From Gammaproteobacteria bacterium (GTDB lineage Bacteria > Pseudomonadota > Gammaproteobacteria > JAJPIJ01), in assembly GCA_022071965.1 (NCBI GenBank), contig JAJVIQ010000007.1, forward strand, positions 124,001-188,000: a stretch of DNA of 64,000 bases, written 5' to 3'. A program made the position numbers and the translations under genes. The notes below the pieces were generated by a model. The model saw only the letters and a list, made by a program, of their open reading frames with translations, was not told where the DNA came from and did no database searches. Below, piece after piece: positions 1-8,795 of this stretch (position 1 is the stretch's first letter; the number at the start of each line of letters is the position of its first letter).

Positions 1-1218
1 ATCGACGGCATGTCGGGGCTCTGGTGCTGCAATCTCGGCTACGGTCGCAGGGATCTGGTCGAGGCCGCCTGTGAGCAGATGCGCGAGCTGCCCTACTACA
101 ACAGTTTCTTCAAGACCGCGCATCCACCGGCCATCGAACTGGCGGGACTGCTCGCCGAGGTCACCCCGGCGCAGTTCAAGCACGTCTTCTATACGGGCTC
201 GGGTTCCGAGGCGAACGATACCGTGATACGCCTGGTGCGCCGCTACTGGGATATCGTCGGGCAGCCCAATCGCCGCATCATCGTCTCGCGGGAGAACGCC
301 TATCACGGCAGCACCATTGCGGCGGCCAGCCTCGGCGGACAGTGGCCGGTGCACGAGCAGGGCCACCTGCCGATACCGAACATCGTTCACGTCGGAGCGC
401 CATATTGGTATGGTTGCGGGGGCGACCTCACTCCCGATGCGTTCGGCATCGAGGCCGCCCGCGAGCTCGAGACGAAGATCCTCGCCCTCGGCCCCGAGAA
501 TGTCGCGGCCTTCATCGGCGAGCCGGTGCAGGGCGCCGGCGGCATGATCATCCCGCCGGCGACCTATTGGCCGGAGATCAATCGCATCTGCGAGCGCTAC
601 GGGGTCCTGCTCATCGCCGACGAGGTCATCTGCGGTTTCGGGCGTACCGGCAGATGGTTCGGCAGCGAGCGCTTCGGCATCAAGGCCGACCTCATGTCGT
701 TCGCGAAGGGCGTGACCAGCGGTTACCTGCCTCTGGGAGGGGTCATGGTGGGGGATCGCGTGGCCGGTCCCTTGATCGAGCAGGGCGGGGAGTTCTACCA
801 CGGTTTCACCTACTCCGGCCATCCCGCCGCCTGCGCGCTCGCCGTGGCCAACATCAACGCCATGCGCCGCGAGGGCATCGTCGACCGGGTCCATGACGAG
901 CTCGGCCCTTACCTGCAACGACGCTGGCAGGAGTTCGCCACGCATCCCCTGGTCGGCGAGGTTCGGGGCGTCGGGCTGCTCGCCGGCATCGAGCTGACCC
1001 GCAACAAGGCCACGCGCGAGTTCTTCGAGCCGATCGGCGACGTGGGCACTGTCTGCAGGGATTTCTGTTTCCAGAACGGCCTGGTCATGCGGGCCGTTCG
1101 AGACACCATGATCATCGCGCCGCCGCTGGTCTCCACCATCGCTGACATCGACGAGATGTGGATCCTTGCAAGGAAGAGCCTGGACATGACTGCGGCGCAA
1201 CTGGGCATCGCGGCGTGA
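1..1218 (+). CDS. spuC: Polyamine (putrescine)-pyruvate type class III aminotransferase, 5' end missing
   Basis: PLP-dependent fold-type I class III aminotransferase that would transfer the amino group of putrescine or a related omega-amine to a keto acid. The reading frame is open from base 1, so the N-terminus lies outside the window. Visible motifs are GSGSEAND (cofactor phosphate), YHGST, EPVQGAGG, IADEVICGFGRTG with the PLP-nitrogen Asp, and SFAKGVTSGY with the Schiff-base Lys encoded at 706-708. Substrate is inferred mainly from context: a polyamine ABC transporter follows 216 bp downstream, the order of the Pseudomonas spu locus. Other omega-amine transaminases (beta-alanine, GABA) share these motifs, so family is sure and substrate is probable. 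Confidence 0.9.
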   Translation: MDGMSGLWCCNLGYGRRDLVEAACEQMRELPYYNSFFKTAHPPAIELAGLLAEVTPAQFKHVFYTGSGSEANDTVIRLVRRYWDIVGQPNRRIIVSRENAYHGSTIAAASLGGQWPVHEQGHLPIPNIVHVGAPYWYGCGGDLTPDAFGIEAARELETKILALGPENVAAFIGEPVQGAGGMIIPPATYWPEINRICERYGVLLIADEVICGFGRTGRWFGSERFGIKADLMSFAKGVTSGYLPLGGVMVGDRVAGPLIEQGGEFYHGFTYSGHPAACALAVANINAMRREGIVDRVHDELGPYLQRRWQEFATHPLVGEVRGVGLLAGIELTRNKATREFFEPIGDVGTVCRDFCFQNGLVMRAVRDTMIIAPPLVSTIADIDEMWILARKSLDMTAAQLGIAA

Positions 1219-1399
1219 TCCTATGGGCGCACGCCGTCGGGCGGTCGCGAGGCGCGAGTTCTTCCGGTAAGGACGGTCTGTCTTTACAGGGCGAGGAGTC
1301 CGGAGCGAGAATCCGCCGAGGCGATACTCCCGCCGGATTCGGTTTGTGCACTGCGGTGTTGATCGGTCTCCGGTGCTGCCGCTCGACATCGAAAACATA

Positions 1400-1411
1400 C
1401 AATTGCAATTG
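1400..1411. promoter_or_regulatory. 12-bp palindrome upstream of potF
   Basis: CAATTGCAATTG is a perfect 12-bp palindrome 24 bases before the potF start codon, in the 216-bp gap after the aminotransferase gene. A good ribosome binding site, GAGGAGA, lies between it and the ATG at 1435. Position and symmetry suit an operator, but no known regulator motif is recognised. Confidence 0.3.
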
Positions 1412-1434
1412 ACGCATACAGAGGAGACGGCGAG

Positions 1435-2610
1435 ATGCGCGGATACTTCAGGTTGGCGTTTGTCCTTTCCCTATTGACCTTCGCCGGCTGCGGCGAGAAG
1501 GGCGGCGAGGCCGCCAAGCCCGCCGAGAGCACCGAGCCGGCCGCCTCCACCGAGGGTGCCGCTGCCCCTGCTGCTGGGGGTGAGGAGGAGAAGGTCCTGA
1601 ATATCTACAACTGGTCGGACTATATCGCCGAGGACACCATCCCGAACTTCGAGAAGGAAACCGGCATCAAGGTACGCTATGACGTCTTCGATTCGAACGA
1701 AGTGCTCGAGGCGAAGATGCTGGCGGGCAAGACCGGTTACGACATCGTCGTGCCCACTGCCAACTTTCTGGCCCGCCAGGTGCACGCGGGCGTGTTCCAG
1801 AAACTCGACAAGTCCAAGCTCACCAACTATGGCAATCTCGATCCCGAGATGATGAAGACCTTGTCGAAGTATGACCCCGACAACGCCTACTCGGTGCCCT
1901 GGATGTGGGGAACCACCGGGGTGGGCTACAACGTCACCAAGATCAAGGAGAGAATGCCCGACGCGCCGATCGGTTCCTGGGACCTCATCCTGAAGCCGGA
2001 GAACGCGGCCAAGTTCGCAGACTGCGGCATCACCATGCTCGATGCGCCCACCGAAGTCATGGCGTCGATATTGAATTACCTGGGCAAGGATCCGGCCAGC
2101 GAGGACCCCAAGGATCTGGAGGCCGCAGAGGCCTTGATGATGCAGCTGCGGCCGCACATCAAGTACTTCCATTCCTCGCAGTACATCAACGACCTGGCCA
2201 ACGGCGAGATCTGCCTGGCGATCGGGTGGAGCGGTGACGTGTTCATCGCGAAGACCCGCGCGGAGGAGGCCGGTCAGGGAACGGAGATTGCCTACTACAT
2301 CCCCGACGCAGGCGCCGAGGTGTGGTTCGATCTGATGGCGATACCGGCGGATGCGCCGCACCCGAACAACGCGCACCTGTTCATAAACTATATCCTGCGG
2401 CCGGAGGTGGTCGCCGCGATATCGAACTTCGTGACCTATGCCAACGCCAATTCGGCGGCAACACAGCTCGTCGACGAGGCTGTCAGAGACAACCCGGCGA
2501 TATACCCGCCGGCGGAGGTCAAGGCCAAGCTGTTCCCCAACCCCGTGCACACGGCGGAATACGATCGACTGCTGACACGCGCGTGGACGAGGATAAAGAC
2601 GGGCGAGTAA
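1435..2610 (+). CDS. potF: Putrescine/spermidine ABC transporter substrate-binding lipoprotein (PotF/SpuD type)
   Basis: Captures polyamines and delivers them to the PotHI permease. The 391-residue product starts at an ATG preceded by GAGGAGA. The N-terminus is a lipoprotein signal (hydrophobic VLSLL, then TFAGC with Cys near residue 19), followed by about 35 residues rich in Ala, Glu and Pro. The mature domain begins LNIYNWSDYIAEDTI, the usual start of PotF/PotD proteins, and continues with SVPWMWGTTGVGYN and an AIGWSGDV segment. Most gammaproteobacterial PotF proteins are soluble in the periplasm, so the lipid anchor and spacer are notable. It is the first gene of potF-potA-potH-potI. Polyamine choice (putrescine or spermidine) cannot be read from sequence alone. 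Confidence 0.93.
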   Translation: MRGYFRLAFVLSLLTFAGCGEKGGEAAKPAESTEPAASTEGAAAPAAGGEEEKVLNIYNWSDYIAEDTIPNFEKETGIKVRYDVFDSNEVLEAKMLAGKTGYDIVVPTANFLARQVHAGVFQKLDKSKLTNYGNLDPEMMKTLSKYDPDNAYSVPWMWGTTGVGYNVTKIKERMPDAPIGSWDLILKPENAAKFADCGITMLDAPTEVMASILNYLGKDPASEDPKDLEAAEALMMQLRPHIKYFHSSQYINDLANGEICLAIGWSGDVFIAKTRAEEAGQGTEIAYYIPDAGAEVWFDLMAIPADAPHPNNAHLFINYILRPEVVAAISNFVTYANANSAATQLVDEAVRDNPAIYPPAEVKAKLFPNPVHTAEYDRLLTRAWTRIKTGE

Positions 2611-2665
2611 TCGACTGAACCAGGACGAGCGTCGTGGTGAGGACGGAAAGAGCGAGGAATGACCG

Positions 2666-3811
2666 ATGAACGAAGCCCGACGCAATGACAAGTACGTTCC
2701 GCCTTGGACGGATCCCAAGGCGGAACCCTATGTACGCATCGAGAAGGTCACCAAGAAATTCGGGGATTTCGTCGCCGTCGACGACGTCTCGCTCAACATC
2801 TACAAGAACGAGCTGTTCTGCCTGCTCGGCGGGTCGGGGTGCGGCAAGTCCACGCTGCTGCGCATGCTGGCGGGCTTCGAGCAGCCCACATCCGGCTCCA
2901 TCTATCTCGATGGTGTGGACATGGCCGGCATCCCGCCCTACAACCGCCCGGTGAACATGATGTTCCAGTCCTATGCGCTGTTCCCGCACATGAGCGTGGA
3001 GGACAACGTTGCCTTCGGCCTGAAGCAGGAGCGTCTGGCGAAGAACGAGGTCAGCAAGCGGGTGAACGACATGCTCGGACTGGTGCAGCTCGCCCAGTTC
3101 GCCAAGCGCAAGCCGCATCAGCTCTCCGGGGGCCAGCGCCAGCGCGTGGCGCTCGCGCGCGCCCTGGTGAAGCAGCCCAAGCTCCTGCTGCTCGACGAGC
3201 CGCTCGGCGCGCTGGACAAGAAGCTGCGCGAGCAGACGCAGTTCGAGCTCGTGAACCTGCAGGATCGCACGGGTGTCACCTTCGTGGTGGTGACGCACGA
3301 CCAGGAAGAGGCCATGACGCTCGCCTCGCGTATCGGCGTCATGAACCAGGGACGGATCGTGCAGGTGGGAACGCCGACGGAGATCTACGAGTTCCCGACC
3401 ACCCGGTTCGTGGCGGATTTCATCGGCTCGGTGAACATGTTCGAAGGGCGCATCGTCGATGAGGACAACGATTTCGTCCGAATCGGAGCCGAGGACGCGC
3501 GCTGCACGATATTCATCAATCATGGCGTCGCGGCAGCGCCGAATTCCACCCTGTGGGTCGCGATACGGCCGGAGAAGGTCAACATTTCGCGCGAGCCGCC
3601 GCCCGATGCCAGCGAGAACTGCACGACCGGCATCGTGCAGGACATCGCCTACATGGGCGACGTCTCGATATTCAACGTGAAGCTGGACGGCGGCAAGGTC
3701 GTGAAGGTCACCCAGCCAAACTTGTTCCGCCATGCGGAGGAGACCATCACCTGGGAGGATCGCGTGTACCTGCACTGGCACCCGGCCAGCGGCGTGGTGC
3801 TCCTGCAGTGA
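2666..3811 (+). CDS. potA: Polyamine ABC transporter ATP-binding protein (PotA/PotG)
   Basis: Cytoplasmic ATPase that powers polyamine import. The 381-residue length is typical. Visible are Walker A GGSGCGKST at residues 55-63, a Q-loop MMFQSYALFP, the signature LSGGQRQRVALARAL, Walker B LLLLDEPLGALD, and the switch His in VVTHDQEEAM. The last third is a TOBE domain (VAIRPEKVNIS). It begins 55 bp after potF and its stop overlaps the GTG start of potH, so the four genes are one transcription unit. Called potA here; in a spu-type locus the same gene would be named potG or spuF. Confidence 0.95.
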   Translation: MNEARRNDKYVPPWTDPKAEPYVRIEKVTKKFGDFVAVDDVSLNIYKNELFCLLGGSGCGKSTLLRMLAGFEQPTSGSIYLDGVDMAGIPPYNRPVNMMFQSYALFPHMSVEDNVAFGLKQERLAKNEVSKRVNDMLGLVQLAQFAKRKPHQLSGGQRQRVALARALVKQPKLLLLDEPLGALDKKLREQTQFELVNLQDRTGVTFVVVTHDQEEAMTLASRIGVMNQGRIVQVGTPTEIYEFPTTRFVADFIGSVNMFEGRIVDEDNDFVRIGAEDARCTIFINHGVAAAPNSTLWVAIRPEKVNISREPPPDASENCTTGIVQDIAYMGDVSIFNVKLDGGKVVKVTQPNLFRHAEETITWEDRVYLHWHPASGVVLLQ

Positions 3812-4812
3812 CGCGCATAGCCTACGTGCCGTTGGGGCATCGGCTCGCGCACATGTTCGAGCCGCTGGCGCGGCAGCTCGTCCGGCTCCCCCCGGTGCGC
3901 TGGCTGCTTACCCAGGTCAGCCGCCTCGGCTTTTCCGGCAAGAGCCTGGTGATCTCCGTCCCGTACGTCTGGCTGCTGCTTTTCTTCCTGGTGCCGTTCG
4001 TGATCGTTCTGAAGATTTCCTTTGCCGAGCAGGTCGTTGCTCAACCCCCGTACACCGCGCTGCTGGGCTGGGTCGACGAGAAATTCCTCACCCTCAAGCT
4101 CAATATCGCCAATTACCTCTTCATCGTGCGCGACAGCCTCTACTGGAAGGCGTACCTGAACTCGATGAAGGTGGCGGCGATCTCGACGCTGTTGTGCCTG
4201 CTCGTCGGCTATCCGATGGCCTACGGCATCGCGCGCACGTCCCCCGCCTGGCGGAACGTGCTGCTGATGCTCGTGATACTGCCCTTCTGGACATCGTTCC
4301 TGCTGCGGGTGTACGCGTGGATCGGCATACTCAAGAACAACGGCATCATCAACAACATCCTCATGAGCCTGGGCATCATCGACAGCCCGATCGTCATGAT
4401 GCAGACGCCTTTCGCGGTCTACGTCGGCATCGTCTACTCCTACCTGCCGTTCATGGTGATGCCGCTGTACGCCACGCTCGAGAAGATGGACCTCACGCTG
4501 CTGGAGGCCGCCTACGATCTCGGCTGCCGACCCTTCAAGGCCTTCCTCAGGATCACTCTGCCGCTGTCGATCCCGGGTATCGTCGCCGGTTGCATGCTCG
4601 TGTTCATTCCGGCGGTCGGCGAGTTCGTGATCCCCGAGCTGCTGGGCGGACCCAATACACTGATGATCGGCAAGGTGCTGTGGGATGAGTTCTTCTCGAA
4701 TCGCGCCTGGCCCGTAGCCTCGGCGGTGGCGATAGCGATCCTGCTGCTGCTCGTCATACCCATCATGATCTTCCAGCACTACCAGGCCAGGGACGCGGAG
4801 GCCGGACGATGA
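3808..4812 (+). CDS. potH: Polyamine ABC transporter permease (PotH)
   Basis: Inner-membrane permease subunit. The frame is open well upstream inside potA, but GTG at 3808 overlaps the potA stop (GTGA) and gives a normal 334-residue protein; an ATG at 3853 is the alternative. There is an N-terminal hydrophobic segment (VWLLLFFLVPFVIVL), a periplasmic loop, then at least five further membrane segments. The EAA loop that contacts the ATPase is seen as LLEAAYDLGCRPFKAFLRI. It overlaps potI by four bases (ATGA). Family assignment is firm. Confidence 0.94.
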   Translation: MTRIAYVPLGHRLAHMFEPLARQLVRLPPVRWLLTQVSRLGFSGKSLVISVPYVWLLLFFLVPFVIVLKISFAEQVVAQPPYTALLGWVDEKFLTLKLNIANYLFIVRDSLYWKAYLNSMKVAAISTLLCLLVGYPMAYGIARTSPAWRNVLLMLVILPFWTSFLLRVYAWIGILKNNGIINNILMSLGIIDSPIVMMQTPFAVYVGIVYSYLPFMVMPLYATLEKMDLTLLEAAYDLGCRPFKAFLRITLPLSIPGIVAGCMLVFIPAVGEFVIPELLGGPNTLMIGKVLWDEFFSNRAWPVASAVAIAILLLLVIPIMIFQHYQARDAEAGR

Positions 4813-5651
4813 ACCAGAAGCGTTCGTGGTTTCTTCCGGCCTGCCTGATCGCGGGATTCGCATTTCTCTACGTTCCCATCCTTTCGCTCGTCATCTTCTC
4901 GTTCAACGCCTCCAAGCTGGTCACGGTCTGGGGCGGCTTCTCGGCGAAGTGGTATGCCGAGCTGCTCGGGAACAGCCAGATTCTGGACGCCGCATGGCTG
5001 AGCGTGCGCATCGCGGCCATCAACGCATCACTCGCGGTCGTACTCGGCACCATGGTGGCGCTGGTGCTGACGCGACTGGGGCCGTTCCGCGGCCGGGCAC
5101 TGCTCTCCGGGATGGCGACGGCGCCGCTGGTGATGCCAGAGGTGATCACCGGGCTGTCGATGCTGCTGCTGTTCGTTTCACTGGAGCAGTGGTTCGGCTG
5201 GCCGCAAGGACGCGGGGTCACGACCATCGTGATCGCGCATGCCACGTTCTCGCTGGCATACGTGGCCGTCATCGTCCAGTCGCGACTGACGCAGCTGGAC
5301 GAGTCCATCGAGGAAGCGGCGCTGGATCTGGGCGCAAGGCCCGCCAAGGTCTTCTTCGTCATCACGCTGCCCATCATCGCCCCGGCGCTGATATCCGGGT
5401 GGCTGCTCGCCTTCACGCTCTCGCTCGACGACCTGGTGATCGCGAGCTTCACCTCGGGCCCCGGATCGACAACGCTGCCGATGGTGATCTTCTCGAAGGT
5501 CAGACTCGGCGTGAGCCCGGAGATCAATGCGCTGGCAACGATCCTGATAGCCATCGTCGCGATCGCGGTCGTGGTCGCCGGGTACTTCATGAAGCGGCAG
5601 GAGTCGATGCGCCAGCGCGACATACAGAGGGCCATCGCGGCGAACCAGTAG
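4809..5651 (+). CDS. potI: Polyamine ABC transporter permease (PotI)
   Basis: Second permease subunit, 280 residues, pairing with PotH in the inner membrane. It starts at an ATG inside the ATGA overlap with potH. Six hydrophobic segments are visible, the first being FLPACLIAGFAFLYVPILSLVIFSF. The EAA loop is IEEAALDLGARPAKVFFVITLP and is followed by ISGWLLAFTLSLDDLVIASF, typical of PotC/PotI. It is the last gene of the polyamine operon. No intrinsic terminator is seen after its stop. Confidence 0.94.
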   Translation: MNQKRSWFLPACLIAGFAFLYVPILSLVIFSFNASKLVTVWGGFSAKWYAELLGNSQILDAAWLSVRIAAINASLAVVLGTMVALVLTRLGPFRGRALLSGMATAPLVMPEVITGLSMLLLFVSLEQWFGWPQGRGVTTIVIAHATFSLAYVAVIVQSRLTQLDESIEEAALDLGARPAKVFFVITLPIIAPALISGWLLAFTLSLDDLVIASFTSGPGSTTLPMVIFSKVRLGVSPEINALATILIAIVAIAVVVAGYFMKRQESMRQRDIQRAIAANQ

Positions 5652-6052
5652 CCTGTGCCGCGTTTGGGTGCCGGAAGGAGAAACGGCGCCCTGCGGTGCA
5701 TTCTTTCCCTCCGTCGCGGTGTCGTACGCGCGGGCTTCATGGGAAGCTGGCGTAGCGCGTCTCGAGGCCGTCGCTCATGCCGGGCCCGGGCCAGCTCATG
5801 TCGGACTCGAGGCCGCCGCTGTCCTTGCAAGCGCCGGCGTGCCGCCAGGCGCGCCGCGCCCAGCAGGTCGGGTGCGAACATGCGTGGTTTCATTCGTTGC
5901 TTCCTGCCGGCAGGGGACGATGCAACCAGGTCTTTGCGGGGTCCTGGCCGGGCGCAGACGGACTTCAACTCCGTTACACTGCGCTATCGACCATGTTCCC
6001 GCAGGCCACACAGCCCCCCTCGGAGCGAGCGGGATGCGGCGAGAGGAATGAA
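5652..6052. other. Gene-poor 401-bp gap between potI and tRNA-Glu
   Basis: Several short open frames cross this gap on both strands, but none has a convincing start, recognisable domain or length. The GC-rich sequence contains near-palindromes such as GCCGGGCCCGGGCC around 5779. Nothing was identified as a gene, and no intrinsic terminator is apparent for either potI or the convergent tRNA gene. Confidence 0.5.
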
Positions 6053-6128
6053 TGGCGCTCCCTAGGGGAATCGAACCCCTGTTTTCGCCGTGAGAGGGCG
6101 ACGTCCTGGGCCGCTAGACGAAGGGAGC
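6053..6128 (-). tRNA. tRNA-Glu (anticodon CTC), CCA encoded
   Basis: The reverse complement folds as a 76-nt tRNA: acceptor stem GCTCCCT pairing with AGGGAGC, discriminator G and genomically encoded CCA. The D arm TCGTCTAGCGGCCCAGGAC closely resembles E. coli tRNA-Glu. The anticodon stem is TCGCC/GGCGA around the 7-nt loop CTCTCAC, giving anticodon CTC (codon GAG). The T arm is CAGGGGTTCGATTCCCCTA. E. coli uses only the TTC anticodon for Glu, so a CTC isoacceptor is worth noting. A near-consensus promoter sits about 30 bp upstream. Confidence 0.97.
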
Positions 6129-6158
6129 GGATGCGGGGCCAAGCCTGCAAGCGGTGGT

Positions 6159-6186
6159 ATTATAGTCAACCGCCGCTGTCGCTCAA
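6159..6186 (-). promoter_or_regulatory. sigma70-type promoter of tRNA-Glu
   Basis: Reading the minus strand, TTGAGC (complement of 6181-6186) and TATAAT (complement of 6159-6164) are 16 bp apart. The predicted start site falls about 20 bp before the mature tRNA 5' end. Confidence 0.75.
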
Positions 6187-6239
6187 CGGGATTTTCAAGT
6201 GCCCGACGCCGCGCCCTCCCCACACGTACCCACGCACGA

Positions 6240-7586
6240 ATGACCGACCATACCCTGACCACCCATAACGTCGTACCCCTGCGCCCGGCACCGCGCATCA
6301 TCCCCCGCGCCGAGCACTGCATCTCGCGAGCCCAGATCTCGGAGTACGCGCTGAAGGTGCTCTACCGGCTCAAGAATGCCGGTTACCAGGCCTACCTCGT
6401 CGGTGGCAGCGTGCGCGATCTCCTGCTGGGACGCAGGCCCAAGGACTTCGACATCGCCACCAACGCCCATCCCGAGCAGGTCAGGGAGCTATTCAAGAAT
6501 TGCCGCCTCATCGGTCGCCGCTTTCGTCTGGCGCACGTGCACTTCGGACCGGAGATCATCGAGGTCGCCACTTTCCGCAGCAGCGACGAAGCCGAGGCAG
6601 AGGGTGATCGGGTGATGGAAGATGGCCGGATCCTGCGTGACAACGTTTACGGCAGCAGCGTCGAGGAAGACGTCTGGAGGCGGGATTTCACCGCGAATGC
6701 CCTGTACTACAACATCGAGGATTTCTCAATCGTCGACTATGTGGGCGGCGTGGCCGACATTCAGGCCCGCCAGTTGCGGCTGATTGGCAATCCCTACGCG
6801 CGTTACCGCGAGGACCCGGTGCGACTGCTGCGAGCGATCCGTTTTGCGCGCAAGCTCGGGCTGACCATACACCCCGACACCGAGCGCCCCTTCACCGAAC
6901 TCGGCCCCCTGCTCGAGCAGATCCCCTCCGCCCGCCTGTTCGAGGAGGTGTTGAAGCTGTTTCTGGGCGCCCATGCCCTGCCGACCTACGAGGCGCTGCG
7001 GCATTACGGCCTGTTCGGCCATCTCTTTCCCGATGTCGAAGCAGCGCTCGTCGAGGGCGGGGATGGCTACGCAAGCCGGCTGCTCGCGCAGGCGCTGGCG
7101 AACACCGACCGCCGCATTTCGGAGGACAAGCCGGTGACGCCCGCGTTTCTGTTCGCGGCCCTGCTCTGGCCGCCGTTGGTGCAGCGAGAGCAGTACCATC
7201 GAGGTCACGGGCATCCACCCCTGGTGTCCATGCAGATGGCCCAGGACGACGTCATCTCGCGACAGGCGGCGCGGGTGGCCATTCCCCGCCGCTTCACGCA
7301 GGTGACTCGGGAGATCTGGTCGCTGCAATGGCGCCTGGAGCAGCGAGCGCCGAAGTCCGCGCTGCGCATGCTGGGGCATCCGCGCTTCCGCGCCGCGTAC
7401 GATTTCCTCCTGCTGCGCGCCGAGGCCGGCGCGCCGCTGGCGGATTGCTGCGATTGGTGGACGCGATTCCAGGCGGAGAACGAGCAGGCCCGCGGCCAGA
7501 TGCTGAGCGAACTCCCTTCACAGCCTCGCCGCCGCAAGCGGCGGCCCGGCGGGCGCAGGCGCGCCGGAGCATCGCATACGCCATGA
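6240..7586 (+). CDS. pcnB: Poly(A) polymerase I
   Basis: Adds 3' poly(A) tails to RNA and so promotes its decay. ATG 6240 gives 448 residues; an in-frame start at 6090 would run through the tRNA gene and its promoter. The nucleotidyltransferase head has YLVGGSVRDLLLGR and PKDFDIATNA (the metal-binding DxD), then RRDFTANALYYNI and the RYREDPVRLLRAIRFARKLG helix. The tail ends in a very basic stretch (SQPRRRKRRPGGRRRAG), as in PcnB and unlike CCA-adding enzymes. The stop overlaps the folK start (ATGA). pcnB-folK order is common in gammaproteobacteria. Confidence 0.95.
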   Translation: MTDHTLTTHNVVPLRPAPRIIPRAEHCISRAQISEYALKVLYRLKNAGYQAYLVGGSVRDLLLGRRPKDFDIATNAHPEQVRELFKNCRLIGRRFRLAHVHFGPEIIEVATFRSSDEAEAEGDRVMEDGRILRDNVYGSSVEEDVWRRDFTANALYYNIEDFSIVDYVGGVADIQARQLRLIGNPYARYREDPVRLLRAIRFARKLGLTIHPDTERPFTELGPLLEQIPSARLFEEVLKLFLGAHALPTYEALRHYGLFGHLFPDVEAALVEGGDGYASRLLAQALANTDRRISEDKPVTPAFLFAALLWPPLVQREQYHRGHGHPPLVSMQMAQDDVISRQAARVAIPRRFTQVTREIWSLQWRLEQRAPKSALRMLGHPRFRAAYDFLLLRAEAGAPLADCCDWWTRFQAENEQARGQMLSELPSQPRRRKRRPGGRRRAGASHTP

Positions 7587-8083
7587 CCGGGGCGGTTCGG
7601 GCCTTCATCGGTCTGGGCAGCAATCTTGAGGATCCGCGCCGGCAGATTCGCACGGCGATTGCGGAGCTGGATGCCTTGCCTTACACGTGCGTGGCAGCGC
7701 GATCCTCGCTCTATAGGTCTGACCCCATGGGTCCTCCCAATCAGCCCGACTATATCAATGCCGTGGCCGCCGTGGACACGATCCTGACGCCTCTTGCCCT
7801 GCTCGATGCACTGATGGGGGTGGAACGTTCGCACGGCCGCATCCGCCATGCCGAGCGTTGGGGTCCGAGGACCCTGGACCTCGATCTGCTGGTATATGGC
7901 GATCGGATCACTTCCGACGCGCGGCTGACGCTGCCGCATCCGGGCATCGCGGAACGGGTGTTCGTGCTTCTGCCCCTGCTGGAGATTGCTCCGGATCTCG
8001 AGATTCCCGGCCGCGGCCGCGCCGCCGCTCTCGCGGCAGTCCTGCCCGATGGCGGCATCGAGCGCCTGAAAAGCGATGAGTGA
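7583..8083 (+). CDS. folK: 2-amino-4-hydroxy-6-hydroxymethyldihydropteridine pyrophosphokinase
   Basis: Transfers pyrophosphate from ATP to hydroxymethyl-dihydropterin in folate synthesis. ATG 7583 overlaps the pcnB stop (ATGA) and gives 166 residues, the normal length. Motifs are FIGLGSNLEDP at the start, DPMGPPNQPDYINAV for the pterin-binding loop, ERSHGRIRHAERWGPRTLDLDLL (catalytic Arg and the two metal-binding Asp) and LPHPGIAERVFVL. It overlaps the following kinase gene by eight bases. Confidence 0.97.
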   Translation: MTGAVRAFIGLGSNLEDPRRQIRTAIAELDALPYTCVAARSSLYRSDPMGPPNQPDYINAVAAVDTILTPLALLDALMGVERSHGRIRHAERWGPRTLDLDLLVYGDRITSDARLTLPHPGIAERVFVLLPLLEIAPDLEIPGRGRAAALAAVLPDGGIERLKSDE

Positions 8084-8795
8084 ACGTCGATTCGATTACA
8101 TCGTCGTGGAAGGGCCCATCGGCGTCGGCAAGACGACGCTGGCGAAACGCCTCGCCCGCAGCCTGGATTCGGAGTTGATCCTGGAGGCGCCCGAGGAGAA
8201 TCCGTTCCTTGAGCAGTTCTACAGGAATCCGGAGCGCTCCGCATTGCCGACACAGCTGTCCTTCCTGTTCCAGCGCGCGAAACTGGCACAGATGCTGCGC
8301 CAGGGCGACATGTTCCGGCCTACGCGGGTCGCCGACTTCATGATGGAAAAGGATCGGCTGTTCGCACGCATCAACCTGACCAGCGAGGAGCTGAAGCTGT
8401 ACAATCTGGTTTACCAGCAGCTCGCCCCCGAGCCGGCCGCGCCCGATCTGGTGATCTATCTGCAGGCCCCGGTCGAGGTGCTGAGGGAGCGCATCGCACG
8501 CCGTCGGCACGATTATGAAAAGAACATATCCTCGGCGTATCTGACGCGTCTCGTGGAAGCCTACGTGGAGTTCTTCCATCACTACGCGCAGTCTCCGCTG
8601 TTGATGGTCAACGCGGCCGAGGTCAATCTCGCGGAGGGACGGGGCGAGTACGAAACCTTGCTGGCAATGGTTCGATCCGGCCCGGTGGGCAAACAGTTCG
8701 TCAATCTGCGCGCCGACGCCGGCCAGCCTGCCGAGCCGCCCAGTGCAATGGCCAGCCAGGGTTCATGGCGGGCTGCCCAGGAGGAACAGGCATGA
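8076..8795 (+). CDS. Deoxynucleoside kinase (deoxyadenosine/deoxycytidine kinase family)
   Basis: Likely phosphorylates salvaged deoxynucleosides. The 239-residue product opens [20 protein letters not shown], a P-loop of the dCK/dGK family, followed by [15 protein letters not shown], the [12 protein letters not shown] helix, MMEKDRLFA (the DR motif of this family) and [20 protein letters not shown] (lid region). It overlaps folK by eight bases and panB by four (ATGA), so it is translated within the folate/pantothenate operon although neither pathway needs it. Specificity cannot be settled from sequence. The C-terminal 40 residues are low-complexity and may be disordered. Confidence 0.88.
   Translation: MSERRFDYIVVEGPIGVGKTTLAKRLARSLDSELILEAPEENPFLEQFYRNPERSALPTQLSFLFQRAKLAQMLRQGDMFRPTRVADFMMEKDRLFARINLTSEELKLYNLVYQQLAPEPAAPDLVIYLQAPVEVLRERIARRRHDYEKNISSAYLTRLVEAYVEFFHHYAQSPLLMVNAAEVNLAEGRGEYETLLAMVRSGPVGKQFVNLRADAGQPAEPPSAMASQGSWRAAQEEQA

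Noticed and set aside
1471-2718. 415-residue minus-strand open frame opposite potF
   Set aside because: Arg/Leu/His-rich shadow; potF is well supported with a lipobox and ribosome binding site.
5960-6000. Possible second tRNA-like hairpin downstream of tRNA-Glu
   Set aside because: Only one short stem (ACGGA/TCCGT) forms; no T arm or acceptor stem.
5655-6065. Open frames in the potI to tRNA gap, including a minus-strand run starting MKPRMFAPDLLG
   Set aside because: Low-complexity Arg/Ala/Pro composition, no consistent frame, one runs into the tRNA gene; could be a decayed remnant but there is nothing to name.
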